Part shown: one piece after another, positions 1 through 11,000 of the stretch
How positions within the stretch are numbered: the stretch's first letter is position 1
How the letters are laid out: the number at the start of each line of letters is the position of its first letter
NCBI RefSeq assembly: GCF_001680005.1
Contig: NC_033564.1
Coordinates: forward strand, 868,001-932,000
Source of the DNA: Plasmodium coatneyi
Taxonomy: Eukaryota > Apicomplexa > Aconoidasida > Haemosporida > Plasmodiidae
DNA: 64,000 nt
Reading direction: 5' to 3'
Translations under genes and position numbers: made by a program
Notes under the pieces: model-generated
Database searches by the model: none
Seen by the model: only the letters and a program-made list of their open reading frames with translations
What the model was told of the DNA's origin: nothing

Positions 1-358
1 GATGAAGGACCTCAGCCCGCTGCAAGTGTGGGTAGGTAGGTGGGTGTAGGCGGTGTGTAGTTACCCTTTTGTAGTAACCCATTTGTGGTTACCCGTTTGT
101 GGTTACCCGTTTACAGCGGGGACGAGTTACTACCATCGCAGCCAGTCTGAAGGAGAACCCATCATATACTTACCACAGAGTCAGGAAGCCCATCAAGAAG
201 AACAGGAACCTGCTAGCCCGTGTGATCTCGTAATTTTTTATATACTTGTCCTCCAACTGAGTGTCCACGTCCTTCATATTCTCATCGTCCATTTTGTATC
301 TGCTGTTCTCTGTTACTCTGAGTGCGTCCTGCAGGGACGCGTCAACTTTATTGCTCAT
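1..358 (-). CDS. Small predicted membrane protein, 5' part only (runs off left edge)
   Basis: Partial gene. Exon 1 (174-358) starts with a true ATG at 358 and encodes about 61 residues: a polar, acidic N-terminal half, then a hydrophobic stretch (ASRFLFFLMGFLTL) typical of one membrane segment. A GTAAGT donor follows exon 1. A pyrimidine-rich acceptor ending TTGCAG lies at 20-22, and exon 2 continues from 19 off the edge of the window. The phase is consistent: two bases at the end of exon 1 plus one from exon 2 make a Cys codon. I do not recognise the family. A short acidic tail followed by one membrane helix would suit a small organelle-membrane subunit, but that is a guess. Confidence 0.55.
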
Positions 359-543
359 TTTGCACGGGGGGAAGGAGGGGCACGTGCTGGCAAGAAGAGC
401 GCATGGATCAACCCAAACGAAAAAAAATATATATATATAAATACATATACATATACTTGTGGTGGCGCTATTTCGGTGTAACTAACGCTCCGACCGTAGT
501 TGCGTCTGTCACCCGTTCGGTTGTTGTTGTTGGTTTGTCAGTT

Positions 544-582
<39 letters not shown>

Positions 583-2267
583 CCTTCACTATTTCTATTA
601 TTCATGTGGTTCCATTCGTTCCTTTAGTTCCTGTTGTTTCTGTTATTTTTTTTTTTTCGCACTCCTCGTAGGTGACTGACAGGGCGGGTATACCCTTCCA
701 GTTAAGTGACGCGATTCACGTGTATATGTTGCACAACCTCCTGGTGTGAACAATTGCGGTCGTATTTTTTGCTCATTCTTCCTTTGGCCCTACTGAAGAG
801 AGCCCCTAGCGGCGCTTAAAAAAAATTACTTTCGCGTGAAATGTGCACCTCTACAGTTCTTACCGTTCTGCATGTTTTAAAGTAGGATTAATATTTTTTT
901 TTTTCTTTTTTTTTTTGTCACTTGTTCTTTCCGTTGTCGCGGCGAAGAAACAGATGAAACAGTCGTCAAGTCAAATAGTAGTAACCGCAGTTGTTGCGCA
1001 GCATTCACCTTCGATCTAACGGCAATTCTGAGCTGGTGAACGTATATAAAGGAGTGACGATTGGGTTTGTGCCATTTTCTTTCCAAAATTTTTCGCGCCA
1101 GAATGATTTGCAACTGCCTTGGTTCGGTTGTATGAGCCTATTTTTTTTTTTTTTTTTTTCGCACATCCTGTTCGCGCGGTCCGCAATTTTCGTTCGCGCT
1201 GAGCAGGCTGGCACCTTTTCCATACTTCGGATGGGATGTAAAAGAGGGGGGTTCATGCGGCGACGTTGCTAGGTTGTTAAGCGATTAACAGGTTAACCGG
1301 TCAGGCGGCCGGATGAACAAATTATGTGCATAAAAAAAATGCTAACCCGAACGCGCCGTGTACCTTCTGCGCGTTGGTAGATCCGCACGGTTTACCCTGT
1401 TAGTGTTGCCTTCGAGTAGGGAAACTGCAACGGCGTATGTGTAACCGGGTGTGTCCTTTCTTGCTTGCCTCACGCGGTTACACATACGCGGTGGCCCCTT
1501 ATCCGTGAAGAGGGAGGAGGGTTGCCAGCTTGACTTACACATCCCCAAGGTGAAGCGCTGGCGGACAAAGAGTTACGCAAAAAGAGGCAGCAAGGCCATA
1601 CGCACATGAAAGGTCAACATTTTGGATAAAACTGTGACAGGGCAAAAATCTGTGAATTCGTTGTCCCTCCATCCTTTTTTTTTTCAATCCACCTTGGTGT
1701 TCCCCCCGTTTCTACAAATATGCTCTATGCTGAGAACTACCCACTTTTCCCCAATGCTGCGCTAAGTCTCACCGTGAATACACCCCCATTTGGTACATTC
1801 CAATCAGCAAAAAAATAAATAAAACGCAATTCGTTACGCATGCAAATTTGCGAAAAGAGCTAAGATAGAACGTCTCCTCCTGGGGCGCTACTTCCAATGG
1901 GCTAATTGGCCTAAGTTGCTAGGTTTTTTTTTTTTTTTTTTTTTTTTTTCAAAGCGAACACAGGAGAAGGGAAAAGCATCGCCGGGCCGACCGTCCCAAA
2001 TATGCACACGTTAAAATATGCTAACCTTTTACGGTTTTTTTTTGTTGCTAGATTCGAACCGTGTACCTGTGCAATGCTCTTGCCGCGTGGACTGGAGTTC
2101 GTGGTGGAACGCTCCTCTCCCATGAAGGCAGATTGAGCGTTGGCCACCTCCCGTTGGCTACTGTCCATCGTTCGTTTTTCCAAAGCGGGACGCCTGCACG
2201 TGGATCGCACTTGCGCTGGCACGGCCGACCCAGGAATGACCTGCGTCTCTCTAACAATCCATAATGA
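359..2267. other. Intergenic region between divergent genes
   Basis: No convincing gene. It lies between the 5' ends of the left-edge gene and the CCA enzyme gene, so it should hold both promoters. It contains a T tract of 37 at 546-582, further T tracts near 895-917, 1140-1159 and 1925-1949, and short open frames that lack ATG starts or coding character. Confidence 0.6.
546..582 (+). repeat. Poly-T tract (37 nt)
   Basis: An uninterrupted run of T. It is one of many homopolymer runs in the intergenic DNA of this window and is probably length-variable between isolates. Confidence 0.9.
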
Positions 2268-2446
2268 ATGAGCTCGTTCGGCGGACCCGCATACCTCCCC
2301 CTGTTGCATTTACTCCTGTTGCTGGCGCTCTTCCTGCTCCTCGTGGCAACAACGGCCGTGAAGGGAGCGGGCCGAAACGCCACCTCCACCATCCTTATAA
2401 AGAAAAAACACCACCATGCCAAGTTACCTTTCGGCTGGAAAAATAA
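2264..2446 (+). promoter_or_regulatory. Overlapping upstream ATG in another frame
   Basis: The bases ATGAATGAG place an out-of-frame ATG at 2264, four bases before the CCA-enzyme ATG at 2268. It opens a 60-codon frame ending at 2446 that overlaps the coding sequence. A ribosome choosing the first ATG would miss the enzyme, so this could lower translation or favour downstream initiation. The arrangement is seen directly. Any effect is inferred. Confidence 0.35.
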
Positions 2447-4646
2447 TCACATGAATCTTCTAGGAAAAAAAAAAATTATCAATTGCACGAGAGGATTATT
2501 TTTCATAAATGCCAATAGGAGGATCCACCACTTGGGTGGAAGAAGCAACAACAACAGCAACAAAAGCATCAACAGAAACAGCAAACGTTTCAGCCTGCAG
2601 AGGTACAGCACGAAGGGGAAGATGCAGGACGAGGCCTACGTCAGCTACTTGAAAAAGTATATTGTCGATGACAGGGAGTTGGCCCAGGCTGTGGGGGAAG
2701 TACCAAATGGGCAAGGAGGTGATGCACCTAATGGGGTCCTCCAAATCGAAGAGCTAATAAAGAAAACTATAAGGAAGGAAGAAGAGGAGCTGTTCGCATT
2801 CCTTCAGAAGGTGAATGAGACATACAAGCTGCAGTCCACCCTGAGGGTGGTTGGAGGGTGGGTACGGGACAAATTTCTTGGCATCTCAAATGACGACATA
2901 GACCTCACAGTGGATAACATGAAAGGCTCAGAATTCTGTCACTATATAAAAGAATACATAAAAGAAAAGGAAAAAAAAAACTTCAATTTTGGTATTATAA
3001 AAATTAACTCAGATCAATCCAAACATTTAGAAACGTCCAGTTTTCATTTGTTTAATTTCCAAGTGGACATTGTAAATTTGAGGAATGAAAAGTATACGGA
3101 AGAGAGTCGTATCCCGGAAATAGTTATTGGGACCCCGGAGGAAGATGCACTGAGAAGAGACTTCACTGTGAATGCACTCTTCTACAATTTGAACAACAGG
3201 CGTGTAGAAGACTATACCAAAAGGGGAATTATGCACTTAAAAAATAGAGTTATCTGCACACCACTTGATCCGTTTACTACCTTCCTGGATGACCCTCTTC
3301 GAATAATCAGGTGCATTCGATTTTGTGGCGTTTTTAACTTTTTCGTCGAGAAGTCCATTTTTGACGTTTTAAAAAATGAACATATTATGAAGGCGTTTAA
3401 AAAGAAAATTTCCAGAAGTAGACTCTCCACGGAAATTTTAAAAATATTTTCCAAGAGGTGTGAAAATATCGTCTTATCCTTGACCTTGTTAAATTATAGT
3501 TCCTATGCGAAGGAAATCTTTTCTCTACCAGGGAAGTACTTCGTAACTAATGAGGAGGTGTTTGAAAAACCTCGGCGGAAGGGTGACAAGGTGAACAGGA
3601 AGGGGGACCACCTCCCCGCGGGGGACGCCCTGCTGCCTGGCTCCACCGTTCCAGGTGGCACGAAGAAGTTGCACATCGGGGGAAAAAACAGCGAATCGAC
3701 TAACAACGAAACGACTAACAAGGCTGACAACGATGCAACCCCCAATGGGGGGATCCATCACGAGGAAGGCCACGCATTCGCACAGGAGACATTTGTTAAC
3801 GCCTTCCCCGGGGGTGACAGTAAAATGGGCAGCATGACAAACACGCTGGAAACAGGGACATACTCCCAACCGGGGGAATTCCCCCAAACGAGTGCGGATG
3901 GAGAAACAGACTGGTACGCGGAAGGACTGCAATACATAAAATTTTTTAAGGACATCGAAAAGAACAACCTGTTGAGGGAAACCTTCCCCGAGCTGGATTA
4001 CCATGAAAATGTGAACAACGTGCAGCTGTGCTTGTACCTCCTGCCGCTAAAAAATCACCACGTGGAGTTAAAAAAGGGAGGAAAAACTGAACCGGTCGTC
4101 GAATTCATAATTAGGGAATCCCTAAAATTTCCACTCAAGCATGGAAAATTTTGTGTGCAAATATATGAAGGGTTTAGCAGCCTGTACAAGCTATACAAAA
4201 ACATGGACGTTTTTAATTTTTTAAAAAATAGCACTTGTGATGGCAACAGGAATGCATACATCATTGGGGACATTGTGTTGTTCCTAAAAAGTGTTGGAGA
4301 GAAATGGGATTTGCTCCTTTTAATTTTTTTTATCTTCCACAAATATAAAGAGGTGAATAAAATGTTCGTGACCACCATCACAGCAGATGTGTACTTGTCC
4401 GACTTTGCCAAAAAGCTGTACCAGTATATTTTGAAAAATAAATTGCAGACGGCTTATAACGTCAAGCCGTTTCTCAAGTGGCCGGACATTCGGCACAACT
4501 TCCCGCACCTCTCGCCCAACAGAATCGGCGAGGTGTACGAGCAAATTGTAAGGCACAGAAGCGCGATGTGCGATGCGCAATGCGCCAGGGGGCAAAGGAG
4601 AGATAAAAAAAAAAAAAACAGGAAAAAAATAATAAATAATAAATAA
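2268..4646 (+). CDS. tRNA nucleotidyltransferase (CCA-adding enzyme) with organelle-type leader
   Basis: Adds the 3' CCA to tRNAs. Single exon, 792 residues, true ATG at 2268. Residues 10-30 are a Leu-rich signal peptide. Residues 31-118 are basic and Asn/Ser-rich, like an apicoplast transit peptide. The class II polymerase-beta head follows: GGWVRD at about 196-201 and the metal-binding DID at about 210-212 in SNDDIDLTVDN. Next come RRDFTVNALFYNL and the DDPLRIIRCIRF segment of the nucleotide-recognition neck. About 120 low-complexity residues (near 425-545) interrupt the tail, so the protein is much longer than the usual 400-550. A second in-frame ATG at 2622 (residue 119) lies just before the enzyme and could give a leaderless cytosolic form. 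The family call is secure. Targeting is inferred. The gene converges on the next one. Confidence 0.92.
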   Translation: MSSFGGPAYLPLLHLLLLLALFLLLVATTAVKGAGRNATSTILIKKKHHHAKLPFGWKNNHMNLLGKKKIINCTRGLFFINANRRIHHLGGRSNNNSNKSINRNSKRFSLQRYSTKGKMQDEAYVSYLKKYIVDDRELAQAVGEVPNGQGGDAPNGVLQIEELIKKTIRKEEEELFAFLQKVNETYKLQSTLRVVGGWVRDKFLGISNDDIDLTVDNMKGSEFCHYIKEYIKEKEKKNFNFGIIKINSDQSKHLETSSFHLFNFQVDIVNLRNEKYTEESRIPEIVIGTPEEDALRRDFTVNALFYNLNNRRVEDYTKRGIMHLKNRVICTPLDPFTTFLDDPLRIIRCIRFCGVFNFFVEKSIFDVLKNEHIMKAFKKKISRSRLSTEILKIFSKRCENIVLSLTLLNYSSYAKEIFSLPGKYFVTNEEVFEKPRRKGDKVNRKGDHLPAGDALLPGSTVPGGTKKLHIGGKNSESTNNETTNKADNDATPNGGIHHEEGHAFAQETFVNAFPGGDSKMGSMTNTLETGTYSQPGEFPQTSADGETDWYAEGLQYIKFFKDIEKNNLLRETFPELDYHENVNNVQLCLYLLPLKNHHVELKKGGKTEPVVEFIIRESLKFPLKHGKFCVQIYEGFSSLYKLYKNMDVFNFLKNSTCDGNRNAYIIGDIVLFLKSVGEKWDLLLLIFFIFHKYKEVNKMFVTTITADVYLSDFAKKLYQYILKNKLQTAYNVKPFLKWPDIRHNFPHLSPNRIGEVYEQIVRHRSAMCDAQCARGQRRDKKKKNRKKIINNK

Positions 4647-4986
4647 GGGAAAAAGTTAAAAAGACGCTTGCGATGTGACCCTTCGCGTGCGAAGAGACAT
4701 ACCGGTTGGCACGCACTGAGTGGCCCCATAGAGCGTCAACAATGCGTCCACAAAACATTGACTCGCCTTCGCCCCGTTTCCCTCGCAGATTCGATTTTCC
4801 TGCATCCACGGAGAGGACGAAGCCAAGTGTATCGAGTTTTTAAAAGACCACTTCAAAGAGTAGTCCCAAAGTAGGCCAATTTTAGGTGTAGAGAGGACGT
4901 GTGCCCAAGAAAGAGGCAACCAAGAGGGAGACTGCTTAACATCGCGTTGTGTGCAAAGCGTAGCTAGCCATTTCTGTTCATACAGC

Positions 4987-5023
<37 letters not shown>

Positions 5024-5037
5024 CTCACCGCTAGTGG
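4647..5037. other. Convergent intergenic region
   Basis: The 3' flanks of the CCA enzyme gene and the large repeat-protein gene meet here. There is a T tract of 35 at 4989-5023, just beyond the minus-strand stop. I see no coding sequence. Confidence 0.6.
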
Positions 5038-8000
5038 TCAGGTTGTGCAGGCAAAATCGGAATATCTTTTTTTATTCGCTTCAACAATTTTTTCCTCCAC
5101 TTCTTTCAATTTTTGCACATCCTGCGGGTGGGAATAAAGTGCGTATGGTGTGTAAAATGCATTTTCCTTTCTTCTTCGTGGCCAATCTGCGCGAAACATT
5201 CTGGCCAAATTAGGATAAAGGAGAAAAGCATGTGGGGAAAAACGCACCTGATCGTTGATACTGAGGGATATGACCTTGTTGCATATTTCCACGAAATCTT
5301 CGTGCGTTTTTATTTTCTCAATGGACAGGATCTCCACGCACAGTTTTGTCACCTCCTCCTGGGATAAGTAGATGTAGTTCTCTTCCATGTCCATGACCCC
5401 CTGGATCATGTCGTGTTCTTCGAGTTCTTTGAGTTTTCTCCGTATGTTCTGCGGGTAGGTGAGTGAATGGTATGTGGGGGGTGTTCCCGTGGAGAAGGCG
5501 ACAAATGCAACTGCTCATAAGTGCGTACACGTGTTGACTCCGCCCCAACGACACTACCACACAGCGCTCACCTCCCGCTTCGTTTGAAACTTAACCGACA
5601 ACTCAGTTATACTCACGATCTTCTTCAATTTTATGAAGTTCAAGAAACACCATAAGAGGACGTCGGATGAGAGCCAGTCGTCTTTGTGCTCCTTCGATAT
5701 CATCAGTGACTGCAAAGAGGGGTGAAATAAACAATTGGGGGACCACCGTTTGGAGTGCTCCACACTAATATGATTACGCGGACGAGTGGGAATAAAACGA
5801 CACACAGGAATGACCTCACGTTGGGACCGCTCTCCAGGATGTGAGACTCACCTTCCACTTTCTGAGCTTTTTCATTTCGCGGTTACTCATCTCCGTGGAA
5901 AACTGAAAGGGGGAAAGGCACCGTTAAGCGTAAGCAAACGCTGGAGTAAGCACATGCAAACAAACGCGTTTGCACACCGGGGGTAGGCGTCGCTCCAGCC
6001 AGTGTCCGCCTTACGTTGGACATGTCGAATGCCTCCTCCGGTCGTGTATCTTCAAATGCGCTTTCGTCCTGAACGTCAGGCAAAGGCCCCGTCGTGTGCA
6101 CCTTCCCCGTTTCGTCACCTCCAGTATGTTCCTTTTCATTTCCACTCAGGGTGTGTTTCAAATCAACTCGGTCGTACTGCTCCTCGTCAGTCACTTCTTT
6201 CGAATTGTCCACACACTTTACATGCACACAATTTTCCAAAATATTCTTCAGGCTGTTTTTCTTTTTGCTCATTTCGTGTAGCATTTGAAATTCATCCTTT
6301 AACTTTTTCTGCAGCTCGTCTATTTCCTCCTCTTTCATGTTCATTTGAAATTTGTATTTCCCCTGGAAGTTTTTAAAACGGTGAGGGTTGTTCTTTTCGT
6401 CTGTTCCCTTTTCGTTTGTTCCTTTTTCGTTCGTGCCCCTACTGCGTAGTCCCCCAGTTACGTCCCTCGTGTTGTCTTTCAACACCCCTGAATCGTTTTT
6501 TCCACTCACAAAATATTCCCTCAATTTTTTAATCGGCTTTTGGCTTTCACTGACTGCGCTGCTTGCCCTCGATGCATCCGTCCGCTTCGTTTCGCCTGAG
6601 GTGACGACCCGGCTCTCCTTCCAAGTGGGGTCTTTCCTTTTGTCGATATCACCTGACTTGTTCATGCAGGGGTCGTAATCGCTCTTCTCGGCTAATTCAT
6701 CAACCCCGTTTGAATGAGAAGCGGTGTCGTTCGTTTGATATGCACTACCTAACCTAGTGGTGGAAAAATCTTGTTCCCTCTGTTCATCCAATTCACCACT
6801 CCTATTCATGAGCGATGAGTTGTTGTTTATTTCATTTGAATAACCAACCCTGCTCATATGGGACCCCCCTTCCCTTTTATCATTAAAATCGGCAGCCTTG
6901 CCAATAGGGAAGATCTTCTTGTGGTCCTCACTCAAACTATCTAACCTGTTAATAAATGAACCCTCCTTCTTGTTGCCTTCGCTCACATAGGCCAACCCAC
7001 TAACATGGGAAACCCCCTCAGAGCTGCTTCCACTTATATAGGCTGCACTGTTAATACATGCCTTGGTTGAGTCGCTTTCATTTGTGTCCGCTGTCTTGTT
7101 GGCCATTTCGTCTGTCCCTGCCTTTAGCACATGTAAGGTCTTTCTAGACCCGTTTTCACTAACATGAATTGTCTTCTCAAAAGAAGAATCCTTCCTCGTG
7201 TTTACTTCATTGGAATCGTTTGGCTTATTCATATGTGACGTATTCCTTCCATTTTTTTTTACTAAATGATCTGAAGTGTTGACTGTAAATTTCGTCGCAC
7301 CGTCTATGTCCAATTCGTTTGTGCTTTCTTCCTTCGAATCATCTGATCCATTTACGTCAGTGGATTCCTCCTTGTTGTTTTCATTGTAATGGCTTGACCT
7401 ATCTGTGTAGGACACCTTCCTATTACCGTTTTTAAGTAAATCGCCTGAGTTGTTAATGCTTGTCTCCTCCTTTAATTCGTTTTCGTTTGAGTTGTACACC
7501 CTGTGAATATGAGAAGGATTCTTTCTGTTGCTCTCACTCCAGTTGTCTGGACTAATAATTTGGGAAACTTTCCTTTCGCTCGTTTTATTCGAGTGGTCTT
7601 CCTTGTCAATGTTTGATCCCTCCCTTGACCTCTCCATGAACGATTCCTTCCGTCGGCTTCCTTCATTCGAATGGCCAACACCAACGATAGGCTGGCTCTT
7701 CGAGGGGTCCTCATTCAGACGGTTCGACCTGCTCATACGTAACCCCTTCTTTGTGTTGCTTCTGTTCGACCCTACCGATATGCTACCGATGGATTCGTTT
7801 GTGTTGTCTTTCTCAGTATTGTCTACATAGTTCATATCGGAGGTGTCCCTTGCAGTACTTTCATTCGACCCCCCTGTCCTGTTAACGATGTGGGAAGTCT
7901 TCCTACCTCCTCTGTCACTGGAAGGCATTGTCATGTCGGTGAACGCCCCCCTGTTTGACTTTCCTCCACTCATTCCACTCAATTTGGTAATACTAAACGA

Positions 8001-11000
8001 TGTCTCTCCTTCTGTGCATGCCTCATTTAGGATGTCTTCATTCGAGTTATCTGTTCCCTTTACATAGGATCTCCTCCTTGCTGTCTCCCCCTTTGAATTA
8101 TCGGTAACGCTAAAGTAGGACTTCCTTCGGTTGTCTTCATCCGACTGCCCTGAACTGTTTTCTCTTATCTTATTCACCCCATCTCCTGCTAGTTCTTTCG
8201 AGTCCCTTCCATTTGAATCGCCGAACTTTTTCACAGATGAACTTCCCTTTGATGTGCTAAGGCTCCATTCCTTCAAATCGTTTTCAATAAAATTGTCTCC
8301 ACTGGTCAGATAAAGGGGGTTCCCTGTTTCGTTTCGACGTGAACTAACGGACCCTCCATTTATTGACATCCGCACTGCCCTCTTTTCGGTTGCATTTTCT
8401 GACCTGTTAACACTTAACATCGTTGCCTCTTCCGTATGTTCTTCCATTAGGCTGCTCTCACAGGGGTAGCCTGGCCTATTAATACAGGCGTTTTCCTCTT
8501 CATCATTTCGAGGGAGATCGCCCGACGGGCTAACATTTAATTTATTTGAAGCGCCAACCTTTAATTTGCCTGAACCGTTTCCCATCAAATCTCCAGACCG
8601 GTTAAGGTGGGAGTCGCTTTCTTCCTCCACAAATGAAGTTTTCTTCGCGTTAACTTCACCTAAATCGCTTGATTCTCCAACGAGCGAAACACTTCCTTCA
8701 TTTTCGTTCGAATATTCTGTCCTATTCATATATGACGTCTTCCCCGTGTCGTTTTCCTTCAGCCCACCTGCCCTACTGATGCACGATGCGCTTTCCTCTC
8801 TTTGGCCCACGTCACTTTTCCTGCTAATGTGTGAGGCCTTCCTCGATCTGCTTCCCCTCATATCACCTGACCTGTTAATATAAAATACACTTTTGTCCTT
8901 TGTGCGCGTCTCCCCCCAAGTGTCCATATATGACCCCGTCTTCGAACTGGTTTCACTCAAATTGTCACTCCTGTCGATATGGGAAGACTTCTTTCTGTTG
9001 CTGTCACTGAAGTTGTCTGAACTACTAATTGGAGAAGTTTTCCTTTTACTCGTTTCATTCGAATCACCAGCGGTGATCACATAGGATTCCTTTTTTTTGG
9101 TGTCCTCGTTCAGATGGGTTTCCTTGCTCATGTAGGAACCCTTCCTTGACCCCGCCGCATATGAATCCTTTCTAGATCCGTCCACATATGAACCCTTTCT
9201 AGACCCGTCCACATATGAACCCTTTCTAGACCCGTCCACATATGAATCCTTTCTAGATCCGTCCACATATGAATCCTTTCTAAATCCGTCCACATATGAA
9301 TCCTTTCTAAATCCGTCCACATGTGAACCCTTTCTAGACCCGTCCACATGTGAATCCTTTCTAAATCCGTCCACATGTGAACCCTTTCTAGACCCGTCCA
9401 CATATGAATCCTTTCTAAATCCTTCCACATATGAATCCTTTCTAGATCCATCCACATATGAACTTTTTCTAGATTCGTCCACATGTGAACCCTTTCTAGA
9501 CTCGTCCACATATGAATCCTTTCTAGATCCGTTCACATATGAACCCCTTCTAGATCCGTCCACATATGAACCCCTTCTAGATCCGTCCACATATGAACGC
9601 CTTCTAGATCCGTCCACATATGAACCCCTTCTAGATCCGTCCACATATGAACCCCTTCTAGACTCGTCCACATATGAACCCCTTCTAGACTCGTCCACAT
9701 ATGAACCCCTTCTAGACTCGTCCACATATGAACCCCTTCTAGACTCGTCCACATATGAATCCTTTCTAGACTCGTCCACATATGAATCCTTTCTAGATCC
9801 GTCCACATGTGAACCCTTTCTAGATCTCTTCATGTAGGACCCGCTCCTTCCTTCGAAGCCCACAGAACTGTCCACATAGGAGACTCCCTCGGCGCAAATT
9901 TCACTCACACTGCCTACCCCCAGTTCATCTGTGTTGTTTACCCCCAACTCAGCTGTGTTGTTTTCCCCCAATTCAGCTGTGTTGGTTTCCCCCAATTCAG
10001 CTGCGTCGTTTTCCTTCGAATCGGATGAACTATCCACATGTGAGCCTTTTTTAATCTTTTTCATACTCGAATTTCTTGACCTGTTAATAAAAAAATGGAG
10101 TTCGTTTCGCTCGTTCCGCTTGTTTGTAGCGCTTGTCCTCTCCACGCAAGAATCCCTCTTCGAATTATTTTCACTAAAATCGTCTGTCTTCCTAACGTAT
10201 GATCCATCTGTGGGAGTTTTCTCACTGGCATCCCCTGAGGGGTCCGTATACGACCCTGTTGTCTTACTTGTGTCATTTTGAATTAAATCACCTGACCTGT
10301 CAGCAAAGACTTCAGTGGCGTTGTTTATGCGGAGTTCGTATGAACCGTTTTCGTGTGAGTAGACTGTCCTGTTAATAGGTGGTGTCTCCTTCGCGCTTCT
10401 TCCATCCGAGTAGGATGGCCTATTCATAAGTGAAGTCTTCTTCGCACTTCTTCCATAGGAGTAATCCGGATCGATAATATATGAACCCCTCCTTTCCTCG
10501 CTCCTATCTGCGTTCCCAGACCTGCCTGCGCACAGGTCATTTTCCACGTTTTCACTCGCCCTGTATGGGCTGTGATCTCTTGACTCCTCCGCGCCGCTTG
10601 CATTAGAAATGACTTTGCTGTTCGTAAAGGATGCCTCCGATTTATTCTCATTCGAATCGCATGCCTGGTTAACGCTCAGGTTAGTGGCGAAGTCTACATG
10701 TAATTTTTCCGAGATGCTTTCACTCACGTCATCCGGTCTATTCATGTGCGAAGTGTACTTCGTTCCTTCCATGTTTTTAGTGTCTTTATCTATCCAATCG
10801 CCTGACCCGCTCATATATGAGCCCGTCTTGGGCTCCTTTTCTTTCGAATCGATTGCCCTCTCAGGAGGTGAATCCCCCGTTGAAATGTTCCCACCGGAGT
10901 GGCCTTTCCTTCCATTGTATGACCCCCTCTTTGACTCGTTTTCATTCGAATCGTCTGGACCATTCATGGGGGAAGCCTCCCTTCTGCTGTCTTCATTCGA

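Noticed and set aside
2041..2120. tRNA-like B-box (GGTTCGAATC on the minus strand)
   Set aside because: The bases around it do not form the T-stem, and no matching acceptor stem or A-box lies at the right distance.
9128..9808. Open frames in another phase of the 27-bp array (MWTDLERIH-type repeats)
   Set aside because: A 27-bp repeat keeps any stop-free frame open. Composition and flanking exon continuity support only the SRKDSYVDG frame.
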